DNA from: Prochlorococcus sp. AG-363-O15
Lineage (GTDB): Bacteria > Cyanobacteriota > Cyanobacteriia > PCC-6307 > Cyanobiaceae
Assembly: GCA_003278255.1 (NCBI GenBank)
Contig: QCFZ01000001.1
Location: 124,001-188,000 of the forward strand
Length of the DNA stretch: 64,000 bases
Direction of reading: 5' to 3'
The translations under genes were made by a program, and so were the position numbers. Numbering within the stretch: the first letter of the stretch is position 1; the number at the start of each line of letters is the position of its first letter. The notes under the pieces were generated by a model. That model did not search any database, had not been told where the DNA came from, and saw nothing but the letters and a program-made list of their open reading frames with translations. Shown piece by piece: positions 1-8,195 of the stretch.

Positions 1-135
1 GGTTTAGAAATGACAAATGCCTATAGGAGAGGATCCTGTGCCATGAGGACTGCACTAAGTGATTGGTGTAATGACCCTTTAGAGCCTTTAAATGAGGCTT
101 TCCTAAGCGCAGTGATCACAAAAAGTCTTACATAA
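1..135 (+). CDS. Possible 3' end of an unidentified small gene (partial)
   Basis: The frame is open from the first base of the window to a TAA at 133-135, with an internal ATG at 10. The encoded tail contains short motifs such as AYRRGSCAM and LSDWCNDP but I recognise no family. It may be the end of a gene cut by the window edge or a roughly 41-residue small protein. Support is the open frame only. The bases from 136 to 264 are AT-rich and hold nothing I can identify. Confidence 0.22.
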   Translation, partial: GLEMTNAYRRGSCAMRTALSDWCNDPLEPLNEAFLSAVITKSLT

Positions 136-264
136 GGATACATTTAACTTTATGGGTGAGATATAAAGGTCAACTAAGTCATTTGTTTCCTTTGGTTGGA
201 GTAAATCACAAATAGATAATCAGGCTTTAAATAGATTTAAATCATTATTTACTGATTTTGGTAT

Positions 265-999
265 TTAAAAGCCAATTAGGTCAAATAGTCTGCGTAAAAA
301 TAACAATCGACTCTGCAAAGTCTTATTTCCACATTCTTTTTGTTGTTTTCGCAAAATCAACTCAGCATTTTCTCCTAAAGCTGACTTGATAAATTCACTG
401 TCTTCATTAATCCATCTACTGACCATTTCGTCCTCTATTTCAACATGGAATTGAAGACCAAAAGCAGAAGGCCCAATCTTAAAGAATTGTTCTTTACAAC
501 AATGACTACTCGCAATTAATTCAGATGAAGGAGGTAATAAAATCCTGTCTCCATGCCAATGAAGAACCTTAAATGAATCTTCTGTTAAAAAATTCCTTGA
601 TTCATTTTCCCATTCATCTTTAAAAAAGATGTCCCCCCACCCAACTTCTGGCAAAGGATTAAACGAAGATTCTGCTAAAAGAATCTCAACACCCCCACCT
701 GCCGCATGAGCTAAAAGTTGAGCTCCCAAACAAACGCCAATAATTCCGATTTTCATTTTCAAAGCATCTTTTATTAAGTCAAGTTCTCCAGAGAGCCATG
801 GAAAATTTAAATTATTTATATCCTTAACTCCCATAGGTCCGCCTAAAACCAAAAGCAAATCTCCTTTCTCTAATTTTGGAAGTGACTCTTTTTCGTCCAA
901 GCGAAAAATGAACAAATCCATTCCTCTCTCTTCAGCAATCTTGCTAAATAATCCAGGGCCTTCTCGCTCCAGATGCTGAAGAGCTATTAAACGAGGCAT
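265..999 (-). CDS. Class I glutamine amidotransferase (GMP-synthase-type domain protein)
   Basis: A stand-alone class I glutamine amidotransferase of 244 residues. The nucleophile elbow GVCLGAQ places the catalytic Cys at residue 90, and LQFHVE supplies His185 and Glu187, completing the triad. An oxyanion-type GGPMG loop lies near residues 53-57. No synthetase domain follows, so it resembles the free-standing GuaA-like amidotransferases whose acceptor substrates are mostly unknown. It starts with ATG and is followed upstream by divergent or intergenic DNA, so it appears monocistronic. The true substrate (GMP synthase-like, glutamyl-polyamine or other) cannot be told from sequence alone. Confidence 0.85.
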   Translation of the reverse strand: MPRLIALQHLEREGPGLFSKIAEERGMDLFIFRLDEKESLPKLEKGDLLLVLGGPMGVKDINNLNFPWLSGELDLIKDALKMKIGIIGVCLGAQLLAHAAGGGVEILLAESSFNPLPEVGWGDIFFKDEWENESRNFLTEDSFKVLHWHGDRILLPPSSELIASSHCCKEQFFKIGPSAFGLQFHVEIEDEMVSRWINEDSEFIKSALGENAELILRKQQKECGNKTLQSRLLFLRRLFDLIGF

Positions 1000-1132
1000 T
1001 TAACTACTCCAAGCTCTGTGAATAGAACGAAACTGCTGATAATTTTAATCAATCTGAAGGGAGATTCCTCCTCTTAGAAAATTTATGAGCCTTTAATCTT
1101 TCACTAATTTCACTAAAAAGTAATCCTTGAAA

Positions 1133-2125
1133 TTACTTCCCAATTCGCTTAACGGCAGCTCGTGATTTACTAAGGATTTCACCTTTTAGTGGCACAAAGC
1201 CCAGGCTAGAAGCTTTATTTTGAGCCTTATCGCTCAATAAATAGTTCAAGGCCTCTTGAACAGCCTTGGCTTTAAAGCCATTTCCGGTCTCATAAGCCAA
1301 AATCCATGTAAGAGTTGCGATTGGATATGCACCTCTCACGCTTGGATTAGAGTTGGTGCCAGCAAGGTTTTGATCAAGATTGATGCCATTTAATGCTAAG
1401 GAACCAGTCTTTTCATTTGGCTTCACATACTCACCAGAAAGATTTTGCAAAGCGGCGGCTTTGATCTCGCCCTTTACATAAGACTGGTTGACATAACCAA
1501 TTGCTCCAGGGGTATTGCGAATAATTCCAGCAACACCAGCGTTGCCTTTGCCACCAATTCCAGCAGGCCATCTAACAGATTTACCTCTACCTAAAGTCCA
1601 TTCATTTGAAAAGGCTTCCATAGAGTTAGTAAAAGCCTTAGTTGTTCCAGAGCCATCAGACCTATGAGCCCAAGTTAACTTTCCAGCAGAGCAACCTAAA
1701 TCGCTCCAATCTGTAATTTTGCCCATAGCAACCCGAACAGCCTGCTTTTGGGTCAACTTCAAATCACAACCCAATTTGTTGTATCCGAAGGCTATCGTTC
1801 CCCCAACTACAGGGATTTGAACCAAGCCACGAGGAACTTTTGCAATGTCCTTGGCTTTCATCGGATCATCCGACGCGCCAAAATCGACAGTTTGGTCGAT
1901 AAAAGCTTTGCGACCAGATCCAGATCCAACTGCTTGGTAGTTGACCTTTGGACCAGCGGCCTTGGCCAGATCTGAAAACCAACGTGTATAAATTGTGGCC
2001 GGGAAAGTAGCACCTGCACCACTAAGTCGAACACTGGATATTGATTCAGAAGAACCACAAGCAGCTAATACTGCCCCTAGAATTAGGAGGAAGGAAGAAA
2101 GGAAGGCCTTCTTTGAGAAGGTCAT
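1133..2125 (-). CDS. pstS: Phosphate ABC transporter periplasmic binding protein PstS (copy 1)
   Basis: Periplasmic phosphate-binding lipoprotein of 330 residues that delivers phosphate to the PstCAB transporter. A positively charged N-terminus and hydrophobic segment end in a LAAC lipobox with Cys23. Typical PstS phosphate-loop motifs follow: SGAGATFPA near residue 35, GSGSGRKAF near 67, DFGASDDPM near 81, and HRSDGSGTTK in the middle of the protein. pstC, pstA and pstB are not in this window. It is closely similar to the pstS at 9145 but lies outside the repeat-bounded island and on the opposite strand. Phosphate-dependent regulation is expected from the family; I could not place a convincing Pho box here. 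Confidence 0.95.
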   Translation of the reverse strand: MTFSKKAFLSSFLLILGAVLAACGSSESISSVRLSGAGATFPATIYTRWFSDLAKAAGPKVNYQAVGSGSGRKAFIDQTVDFGASDDPMKAKDIAKVPRGLVQIPVVGGTIAFGYNKLGCDLKLTQKQAVRVAMGKITDWSDLGCSAGKLTWAHRSDGSGTTKAFTNSMEAFSNEWTLGRGKSVRWPAGIGGKGNAGVAGIIRNTPGAIGYVNQSYVKGEIKAAALQNLSGEYVKPNEKTGSLALNGINLDQNLAGTNSNPSVRGAYPIATLTWILAYETGNGFKAKAVQEALNYLLSDKAQNKASSLGFVPLKGEILSKSRAAVKRIGK

Positions 2126-2249
2126 GAGAGCCTTAAGACATCGGCAGACTTACATTAATGAAGATGCATAGTTACGGGAGTCAAGATCCTTAATTACTGA
2201 TTTTCCAATTTCTCAAGGGCTAAACTGTTCTTATTTATTCCATTAGATA

Positions 2250-2420
2250 ATGCAAAAAGAAAATCTAAAAAGGATTATTCAGAATCTTGATTCCTTACTA
2301 ATTGAATTAAAGAGTGAGGTCTACTCTGATCCAGAATCTTTCATTCATCCATGGTATGAACAAGCTGGTAATGGACCTCAGAGCATCCCAGGTGACGATG
2401 ATGATGGATACGCTGATTAA
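2250..2420 (+). CDS. Conserved-looking small acidic protein (56 aa)
   Basis: Begins with ATG, runs 56 codons and stops with TAA. The N-terminal half is predicted helical (NLKRIIQNLDSLLIELK), and the tail is acidic with a DDDD run after a proline/glycine-rich stretch. It is divergent from pstS copy 1, about 125 bp away. The composition and clean start suggest a real gene, but I recognise no domain and assign no function. Confidence 0.6.
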   Translation: MQKENLKRIIQNLDSLLIELKSEVYSDPESFIHPWYEQAGNGPQSIPGDDDDGYAD

Positions 2421-2492
2421 TTAAAATTCTTTGGCAATTTTTTTATAAAGGAGCCAAATCTTCGAAATTTATTCGAACCTATTCGCGAATTT

Positions 2493-2882
2493 CTATACCC
2501 TGCTATATCCACACCTACTCTCGAAGATTTTCACAGGAAGGCCTGTTGCCTCCATAGCAGCTTTGCATTGAACTCCAACTGTCCCATAAACCTCAATAGA
2601 GAATCCATCTCCTAACTGCTCATGACCTTGCAAATACTCTCCAACTGATGGATTAGCTAAGTGTGCAAGAAAAGCATCATCATTTTTGTAGACCTCTGAC
2701 CATGTAAAGCAAAGAGAATTCTCTGGGTCTTGATCAAAGGTATGATGCAACATCCCTGGCTCAAAAGCCTCTACAGCAGCGTCAGTTTGATTGGCAAGTT
2801 CTAAATATTCCTGAACTTTTCCTGGCTTAACTTTTATACGAGCAATAAGGATAAATGGAGTTGAAGCATCAAATGCAGTCAT
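2493..2882 (-). CDS. Antibiotic biosynthesis monooxygenase (ABM) domain protein
   Basis: A 129-residue protein with the small ferredoxin-like ABM fold. The first strand reads PFILIARIKVKPGK, followed by a helix (EYLELANQTDAAVEAFEPGMLHH) and the typical FTWSEVYKNDDAFLAHL segment, where such proteins carry E-x-Y and the partner helix. Members include cofactor-free quinone monooxygenases and stress-related proteins of unknown substrate. It begins with ATG and stands alone on the minus strand. The family is a confident match; the substrate is not known. Confidence 0.8.
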   Translation of the reverse strand: MTAFDASTPFILIARIKVKPGKVQEYLELANQTDAAVEAFEPGMLHHTFDQDPENSLCFTWSEVYKNDDAFLAHLANPSVGEYLQGHEQLGDGFSIEVYGTVGVQCKAAMEATGLPVKIFESRCGYSRV

Positions 2883-3462
2883 GCGTAAATCTCATATGAA
2901 TTGAAGGTTCCCATATCAGAAAACATATTGCCTTAAAAAAAAACAATCTTTGAGCAGTTACTGACAAGCTGAGTAACTAGAAACAAATTGATGTTTAGCT
3001 CAGCGGCATTTGCCACTAAAGGAGCCATAAACCATAAAACAGCAGGCACTACAAGCAAATGCCGGGAAAATTTCATCGTTTCATTTGTCAAACAAGGATA
3101 TATTCCTAAGTGCTTATACTTAATACCTGTGCCAAGTTCATCTATATCGCAAAAAAAGACACTAATTGCTGCTCAATATCCTATTTACTTCACTCATAAG
3201 AAATATTTGGCACCTATTTTTGACACGCCTTCCCTTTGATTGAGTATCTGAAAAGTCAAAATACTTTCAAAGGCCAATGGCTATAGCAGACACTTCTTAC
3301 CTGCTAGCGACAAGTACATTTGAACCACTGGAGTGTTCTTAAAGGGTTTAAAAATTGCATTTACGCTGTATTCACACTTATTGATTCTTATCCATGCGAC
3401 TCATCAAACATAGATATTTTGGTGAAAACCACTAGAATTAAAATACAAAGTTCCCTTTCAGG
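2883..3462. other. Intergenic stretch with no convincing gene
   Basis: About 580 bp between the ABM gene and the 98-residue protein. An 83-codon frame on the plus strand starting at 2988 has poor protein character and no family. I see no hairpin with a T-run, no tRNA and no copy of the island repeat here. Confidence 0.5.
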
Positions 3463-3759
3463 ATGACTGTACATCACGATTACGAAATTAAAATCAACAT
3501 AAATGAGTTAATAGAAAAAAGAATTCCATGTTGTGATTTGCTTCATCCTGATCATTGTTTAACAGAGCAACAAATTGCAGAAATAGCACATGATATTCGT
3601 CAGGACTTAAATCTACATGATATTTACAAACAAGTAGATCAGCATATTATGAATTATGCGACTGCGGCTGGTATTGAGAATAAAGATCATTGGATAGAAC
3701 CACATCTTCCAGATTTAGATAGGGATATTAAAGAGGAAGTTGAAATTGACTTTGAGTAA
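3463..3759 (+). CDS. Hypothetical acidic protein (98 aa)
   Basis: An ATG-started 98-residue protein rich in Asp, Glu and His, with CCDLLHPDHC in the first half and an acidic tail ending EEVEIDFE. Mostly helical segments are expected. The clustered Cys and His could bind a metal, but I do not recognise a domain. It is the last gene before the first island repeat copy at 3785. Real-gene status rests on length, start codon and composition. Confidence 0.6.
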   Translation: MTVHHDYEIKININELIEKRIPCCDLLHPDHCLTEQQIAEIAHDIRQDLNLHDIYKQVDQHIMNYATAAGIENKDHWIEPHLPDLDRDIKEEVEIDFE

Positions 3760-3784
3760 AAACTAGGAATTTCTTTAAACCTTT

Positions 3785-3870
3785 TTGATATAACTAAAAT
3801 CAACTACTAGCCAATGAAAAAGTGGCATTTGATTGATAGCAAGCACTCCCGGGCAGTCCTCGAGATTCAC
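3785..3870 (+). repeat. Island repeat copy a (EVE-start-like core)
   Basis: A degenerate copy of the island repeat. It carries the in-frame equivalent of the EVE gene start with the conserved Trp codon mutated to TAG (ACTACTAGCCAATGAAAA), followed by the usual GGCATTTGA. It continues with a GAGATTCACT segment matching the downstream arm of copies g and i. It marks the left edge of the array. Confidence 0.7.
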
Positions 3871-3908
3871 TAAACTTTCTCTCACTTATTTCTCTTGACT
3901 TATAACCA

Positions 3909-4556
3909 TCAATCTTTAGCAGTTGCTAAACGCGAAAGATAGGCCTCTCTCGTACCTGCATTGATCCACCCTGTAGCAATTGTTTTAGTCCCTTTAGTAT
4001 TCACTTGCCCACGATGAATATGAGATGGACCTGCCGGAAAAATCAAGAGTTTCCCTCTTTCAGCAGATTCATTATGTTCTTGCCAATAGAACTCAGTGGC
4101 AGCTGAATCAATATCATTGCAATACAGTATCCAAGCAAGAACTCTATGAACAGGCTCTGTCAACTCATCGCTAATAGTCCAATCACAATGCCAGCGCTTG
4201 AAGCCCTCCCCAGCGGCATAACGTTGAATATTGAAAATCGGAATTACAAATAAAGACTGATCTGGAACACACTCTCTAAATAAAGGACGGTCTTGAAGGT
4301 ATTTATTGAGAGCAGCAGTAACACCTCGAACTATTACATCTGAAAGAGCGTATGCCTCTGGATCTGAACGATCAAGTGCAACCATGCTTATATCTGTAGA
4401 GACTTTAGCTGGTTCTGACTCAGCTGAAGATGAATGATTCCCGAATGCAATACCACTACGATGAAGATCATGACGGCGATCGAAGAATGACACAACTCCA
4501 TCGGCAAGAGATTCAAAACCAGGGTTGCGATAAGAAGCAATCAGGTCCAAAGACAT
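3909..4556 (-). CDS. 2-oxoglutarate/Fe(II)-dependent dioxygenase
   Basis: A 215-residue enzyme with the double-stranded beta-helix iron site: HCD at residues 123-125, a distal His in HIHRG near 179-181, and a basic residue just downstream in KGTKTIATGW for the 2-oxoglutarate carboxylate. This resembles prolyl-4-hydroxylase-like P4Hc proteins common in marine cyanobacteria and cyanophages. The substrate is unknown. It starts with ATG and is the only cargo between repeat copies a and b, pointing the opposite way to most of the island, so it reads as a one-gene cassette. Confidence 0.82.
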   Translation of the reverse strand: MSLDLIASYRNPGFESLADGVVSFFDRRHDLHRSGIAFGNHSSSAESEPAKVSTDISMVALDRSDPEAYALSDVIVRGVTAALNKYLQDRPLFRECVPDQSLFVIPIFNIQRYAAGEGFKRWHCDWTISDELTEPVHRVLAWILYCNDIDSAATEFYWQEHNESAERGKLLIFPAGPSHIHRGQVNTKGTKTIATGWINAGTREAYLSRLATAKD

Positions 4557-4643
4557 TCCTTTTCTATAGTGGTTTATATCAAATCAAATAGCTTTTCAAA
4601 GCTATACCTCTATAGGTCAATGAGCTAGAAAGTAGAAAAAGGG

Positions 4644-4791
4644 TCTACTCAATCTTTACTCAAACCGCCCATTTTCGCCTAAACCCCTTTATATGACTGA
4701 AATAAACTACTAGCCAATGAAAAGCAACATTTGAGTGACTGAAAGCAATTACAAGAAATTTGAAAAATCCATACATACCAAATACACACCT
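4644..4791 (+). repeat. Island repeat copy b with 11-bp direct repeats
   Basis: Two adjacent 11-mers, TCTACTCAATC (4644-4654) and TTTACTCAAAC (4655-4665), precede the core, where ATGACTGA and ACTACTAGCCAATGAAAAG correspond to the start of the EVE gene with Trp changed to TAG. Downstream are ATTACAAGAAATT and a second 11-bp-spaced pair, ATACATACC and ATACACACC. Confidence 0.8.
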
Positions 4792-4829
4792 CTTTTTCTT
4801 TAATAAGTACTAATTGATGAATAAGTAAA

Positions 4830-4943
4830 ATGGAACAAGAAAAGCCACTCACCAATAAAGAAAAGAAAAAAGAAAAAGATGATAACTCTCTACTGAATTA
4901 TGAATGCGACGAAGATGACGATGGTGTCGACTGGGAGACCTAA
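4830..4943 (+). CDS. Very small charged protein (37 aa) upstream of arfB
   Basis: An ATG-started 37-codon frame ending TAA three bases before the arfB start. The peptide is Lys/Glu-rich at the start and acidic at the end (ECDEDDDGVDWET). The tight coupling to arfB suggests one transcript, possibly with translational coupling. No family recognised. Confidence 0.5.
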   Translation: MEQEKPLTNKEKKKEKDDNSLLNYECDEDDDGVDWET

Positions 4944-4946
4944 TGA

Positions 4947-5375
4947 ATGGATTTAACTATCAATTCTCGTTTGGTTATTCCTTCTAACGAACTCAAATGG
5001 CGCTTTTCTAAATCTTCCGGTCCTGGAGGACAAGGCGTAAATAAAACTGACAGCCGAGTTGAGCTTGTTTTCGATATAAAGCGTTCGTCTGTATTTGACC
5101 CTTTTCACAAAAAGAGATTGCTTGAACGACTTGAGATTCGATGTGTCAATGGTTGCCTAAACATCGTTGCGTCGGAAGAACGTTCCCAATATCAGAACAG
5201 ACAATTAGCCATGGCTCGTTTGGCAGACCTTTTGCAAAAGGGTTTAAAACCTCCTCCAAAAACAAGGAAAGCAACTAAGCCAACTCGTGCATCTCAAAAA
5301 CGTCGAGTTGCCGCCAAGAAGCACCGAAGTGTGCTTAAGCAAACACGTCAAAGCAAACCTTCAACAGATGACTGA
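4947..5375 (+). CDS. arfB: Peptidyl-tRNA hydrolase ArfB-type ribosome rescue factor
   Basis: A 142-residue release-factor-like protein with the catalytic loop SSGPGGQGVNK; GGQ is at residues 27-29. This is the class that hydrolyses peptidyl-tRNA on stalled ribosomes without a stop codon. The tail after residue 95 is strongly basic (RKATKPTRAS, KKRRVAAKK-like runs), as in ArfB/YaeJ, where it threads into the empty mRNA channel. It lacks the codon-recognition domains of RF1 and RF2. It lies between repeat copies b and c, so it may be an accessory rather than core copy. Confidence 0.9.
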   Translation: MDLTINSRLVIPSNELKWRFSKSSGPGGQGVNKTDSRVELVFDIKRSSVFDPFHKKRLLERLEIRCVNGCLNIVASEERSQYQNRQLAMARLADLLQKGLKPPPKTRKATKPTRASQKRRVAAKKHRSVLKQTRQSKPSTDD

Positions 5376-5614
5376 AATCTCGTATTGTTTAGAGAAAAGC
5401 GAACCACCTGGGTATCACACGCAATTTATGAAAAGTTGTAATCAGGTCTAATCACTTCGTCTGATATCGACTAGCAAAACTGACTTTCTCACTTAGGGGG
5501 GCTTGCTGAAAAACAAATCCAAAGAATATTTATTTGCACATAAAGAGTATTTGTCCTCATCCCAAAATTGAAATTCCTAACTATGTATCTAATAGAAGAT
5601 AAGTTCATTCATTA

Positions 5615-5809
5615 ATGGATGCTGATTCACAACTAAAAGAGATCTTAAAGATAGCTGTGGAAAATGCTGTATCAAGAATGGAAGCATTAGAAGAACCTTC
5701 TGATCGACGTTGCATTTTCCATGAATACAAGGAATGGTTAGGAGAAAATATTAATAACGAAGTTTGGGCAATCCCGACAGAGCCCATTGAGAAAGATCTC
5801 AATGGGTAG
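5615..5809 (+). CDS. Hypothetical small protein (64 aa)
   Basis: An ATG-started 64-residue acidic protein, largely helical (LKEILKIAVENAVSRMEALEEP), then FHEYKEWLGENINNEVWAIP. No family recognised. Its last codons form a perfect 10-bp inverted repeat that ends right at the TAG stop. It precedes repeat copy c. Bases 5376-5614 upstream show no gene or clear signal. Confidence 0.5.
   Translation: MDADSQLKEILKIAVENAVSRMEALEEPSDRRCIFHEYKEWLGENINNEVWAIPTEPIEKDLNG
5783..5806 (+). terminator. Perfect 10-bp hairpin at the end of the 64-aa gene
   Basis: CCCATTGAGA (5783-5792) and TCTCAATGGG (5797-5806) are perfect complements around a 4-base loop, ending immediately before the stop codon. No T-run follows, so it may be a processing or stability element rather than an intrinsic terminator. 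Confidence 0.4.
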
Positions 5810-5864
5810 ATCTTGCACTGAATAGGGATTTGTTCATTCAGCCTTTAGAAATAGATAAAAAGGG

Positions 5865-5990
5865 TTTGCTCAAACCTTAACCAAACCGCCCACTTTCACT
5901 CAAACTCCTTGATATAATTGAGATTAATCACTGGCCAATGAACAAGTGTATTTGGGTGAGTGAAAGTGATTACAAGCAATTTGCAGAATC
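5865..5990 (+). repeat. Island repeat copy c
   Basis: 11-bp direct repeats TTTGCTCAAAC (5865-5875) and CTTAACCAAAC (5876-5886) are followed by CGCCCACTTTC and a diverged core (CACTGGCCAATGAACAAG) matching the EVE start. The downstream arm GAAAGTGATTACAAGCAATTTG is present. Confidence 0.75.
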
Positions 5991-6013
5991 AGTTCACACT
6001 GTTGAGGTTCTAA

Positions 6014-6154
6014 ATGACTAAAGAAAAGAAACCAAATCCTATGAAGGAGTTTCTAGACAAGTTCTTTGATTTATGTAAGGAATATCAGCAGGAAATACCA
6101 CCACACAAAATTGCAGAGGTTTTAAGAGACTATGCAGACAGACTGGATGGGTGA
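6014..6154 (+). CDS. Hypothetical small protein (46 aa)
   Basis: An ATG-started 46-residue frame with an amphipathic helical middle (MKEFLDKFFDLCKEYQQE) and the segment IAEVLRDYADRLDG. The codon pattern looks coding. It is 45 bp upstream of the integrase-like fragment on the same strand and could be co-transcribed. No function can be assigned. Confidence 0.5.
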   Translation: MTKEKKPNPMKEFLDKFFDLCKEYQQEIPPHKIAEVLRDYADRLDG

Positions 6155-6198
6155 TGAAAGACCTACCACTTCTCCTGTCTTGTATTCAATAAAAAATA

Positions 6199-6867
6199 AT
6201 GCCCGATAAACCTTCGAAATGGATTGCCTCCCTGCGCGAAGAAATTCGACAGGAATGTGGCGAGGGATGGATGGTCCGCGGCATTGGGAAAGGCCTTGTT
6301 CAAAAGGTTCAGCTGACAGTTCGTTTTGAGGATGGAAACCGAACCTGCATTGTTCTTGGGCCAAAGGCCAAGAACAATGCAGATTTTGTTCCATGGGTAG
6401 GAACAAGTGCCGGATGGATATTGAAAATCTCCACAGACATTTCGCTAATAATGAAATCTCAAGGAAAAGGGTTGGCTGAAGCATATGAGCTAGTGAAACA
6501 AAAGAACGAATCTGGATTAAATGCTGCACTCGACTGGGAACAACTAGCTAGAAAATTCAAATCACATAAAACAAGTAATGGGAAGAAAGGATCACGAGTT
6601 TGGAACCGAAACTACCGAACTCCTATTGCCCGCACATTGCTTATCCTTACTGGCGACACTTCTGTATCAAGTGGCCACTCTGTTTTAAAAACCCTCGTTA
6701 AACATCACGGAGGAGAACCTGGCTCAGCAAGCCGACGACTACGAGTCCAATACGCAGCAGAATTCCTACGCTTTGCCTTTAAGAATGGGGCTAATAGAAG
6801 TTGGCTACCACCAGAGGATTTAAATACATTCATTGGAGAGAAGGTAACTATGGATCAACTGAATTAG
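6199..6867 (+). CDS. N-terminal half of a cyanobacterial phage-type integrase (catalytic domain absent)
   Basis: A 222-residue protein. Residues about 30-110 (KVQLTVRFEDGNRTCIVL, IMKSQGKGLAEAYELV) and 115-190 (WEQLARKFKSHK, WNRNYRTPIARTLLIL, GEPGSASRRLRVQYAAEFLRFA, WLPPEDLNTFIG) resemble the arm-binding and core-binding N-terminal domains of the tyrosine integrases of marine picocyanobacteria. Those proteins continue into a catalytic domain with R-H-R-Y residues; this frame stops before it, and no continuation precedes repeat copy d at 6911. It may be a truncated remnant or a stand-alone DNA-binding regulator. Identification is from remembered family resemblance, not a search. Confidence 0.6.
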   Translation: MPDKPSKWIASLREEIRQECGEGWMVRGIGKGLVQKVQLTVRFEDGNRTCIVLGPKAKNNADFVPWVGTSAGWILKISTDISLIMKSQGKGLAEAYELVKQKNESGLNAALDWEQLARKFKSHKTSNGKKGSRVWNRNYRTPIARTLLILTGDTSVSSGHSVLKTLVKHHGGEPGSASRRLRVQYAAEFLRFAFKNGANRSWLPPEDLNTFIGEKVTMDQLN

Positions 6868-6910
6868 AAGGGGAACACGAGTGACTGGATAAACTGCTTC
6901 TATTTACCCC

Positions 6911-7033
6911 TTTTTTCGCCCAAATCCCATGCTATAACTGACATCTTATATTGGTTAATGAAAAGCGGCATTTGAGTGAATGAAAGCGATTACAAGAAAT
7001 TCCTAAAATCCATACACACCAAATACACAACCC
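6911..7033 (+). repeat. Island repeat copy d
   Basis: The core reads TATATTGGTTAATGAAAAGC, encoding Y-W-L-M-K-S in frame with the EVE start, followed by GGCATTTGA (G-I-stop). ATTACAAGAAATT and the pair ATACACACC/ATACACAAC (11-bp spacing) lie downstream. It sits 44 bp after the integrase fragment. Confidence 0.8.
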
Positions 7034-7098
7034 TCTTATTTGATCAATAATGATACTCATCAATATTTATTCCTAGTTTCTTAGTAATTAGTAGATCC

Positions 7099-8001
7099 TC
7101 ATTTTTTCTTGCGGCTAGAAACACAACCTAATTTAAATCTTCTTATTCTTCCATCATCCCAAACCCAGAAAACAGGGTCGGCTGCTTTTGCTTTGCGCAA
7201 ATCATCCCTATCTCGCAAACTAACCGGAATAAATTCCTTATTTGGATCAAAATCCCTATCTCTTATAGCTTGATTCAACACCATGCTGCCCTCAGTCCCT
7301 GAAACAGATTTATGAAAAGTCCCAATAGGTATTTGAAGAGCACCCATTTTTTGATTGAGGTAAATGACATGATGGGGCTCATCCCATGCAGGGTTGAGAA
7401 GGGTAAAAGTACGGCTTCCATCTAAAACCAAGTTGTGATCAATCTGATGGTGATGAACGTAATACTGCTCAAATTCGTCATCATTAGGAGGAGAAATTGC
7501 AGCTCCATGATGAATTACCACATCAGCCCCATTAGAGCCGTTGACTCCTGCATCAAAGAACGTGACTTGTGGAGTTTCACGAAAGGTATTAGTAGGAAAA
7601 AATTTTATAGATGTCTTTTTTTTCTTTTTTGATTGATTCCACTTAACTTTGATTCTGATTGAATCATTTAAACTTCTCAAAACGGGACAGTCCTTCGTTG
7701 CCTTTTGAAGAATCTTTAATTGATCAACTCCTAAATTAGATGGCATATCAATTTGAAGGAATAAAGATCCAATCTTTCGAGGACCCTTAGTTGTCATCTT
7801 CTTATCAATCTCAACTCTTATCTCATCTAATTTCCAACCTTTTTCTTTAGCGGTAATTCCCATCACTGTAAGGAAACACGTCCCTACAGCTGTAGCCAAT
7901 AAGTCTGTAGGGGCGAAGTTTTCTCCTTTACCTGCATGGTCTACAGGTGCATCGGTTCTAAGTTTTCCTCCAGAATTCTCATGCTTAGCTTCTGTATGCA
8001 A
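7099..8001 (-). CDS. OsmC-like peroxidase fused to a cupin-like domain
   Basis: A two-part protein. Residues 1-125 are OsmC-like: TDAPVDHAGKGENFAPTDLLATAVGTC contributes Cys42 and DCP contributes Cys105, the reactive cysteine pair that reduces organic hydroperoxides. After a lysine-rich linker (residues 125-129), the rest (FETPQ-type start, HHGAAISPPNDDEFEQYYVHHHQIDHNL) is a cupin-like domain usually seen as a separate protein. The called start is TTG at 8001, but the family N-terminus (C-R-Y-L-G-D-L) continues upstream in frame to a stop near 8037, with no ATG, GTG or TTG there; ATT near 8019 is a candidate. The gene follows the 54-aa gene at 8031 on the same strand. Confidence 0.75.
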   Translation of the reverse strand: MHTEAKHENSGGKLRTDAPVDHAGKGENFAPTDLLATAVGTCFLTVMGITAKEKGWKLDEIRVEIDKKMTTKGPRKIGSLFLQIDMPSNLGVDQLKILQKATKDCPVLRSLNDSIRIKVKWNQSKKKKKTSIKFFPTNTFRETPQVTFFDAGVNGSNGADVVIHHGAAISPPNDDEFEQYYVHHHQIDHNLVLDGSRTFTLLNPAWDEPHHVIYLNQKMGALQIPIGTFHKSVSGTEGSMVLNQAIRDRDFDPNKEFIPVSLRDRDDLRKAKAADPVFWVWDDGRIRRFKLGCVSSRKKK

Positions 8002-8030
8002 GTCTCCTAAATAACGGCAAAGAATCCTGT

Positions 8031-8195
8031 CTACACTTCATAGAGTTTACAAGTAGATTTAGTGGGGTGAAGTTTGCACTCCTGTTCCCAAAAGCCACCT
8101 TCATTCTCATTGGGCAACTTATAATTGAAATCGTGGATTCGGTCAAGATCTCTCAGTGGACTTGCAACTACAGTGAAAGGGGTTTTTAGTTTCAT
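8031..8195 (-). CDS. Small protein with CxxHPTxxxCK motif (54 aa)
   Basis: An ATG-started 54-residue protein ending GFWEQECKLHPTKSTCKLYEV. Two cysteines with the HPT spacer recall the C-terminal redox cysteine pair of CP12-like proteins, but the rest does not match CP12 convincingly. A good purine-rich site (GGAG) precedes the start. It is directly upstream of the OsmC fusion on the same strand and probably shares its transcript. Confidence 0.6.
   Translation of the reverse strand: MKLKTPFTVVASPLRDLDRIHDFNYKLPNENEGGFWEQECKLHPTKSTCKLYEV

Noticed and set aside
1748-2058. Frames of 75 and 66 codons inside pstS
   Set aside because: They are shadows of the pstS coding sequence in other frames.
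2988-3239. 83-codon plus-strand frame
   Set aside because: No family, poor protein character and no ribosome site; the region looks intergenic.
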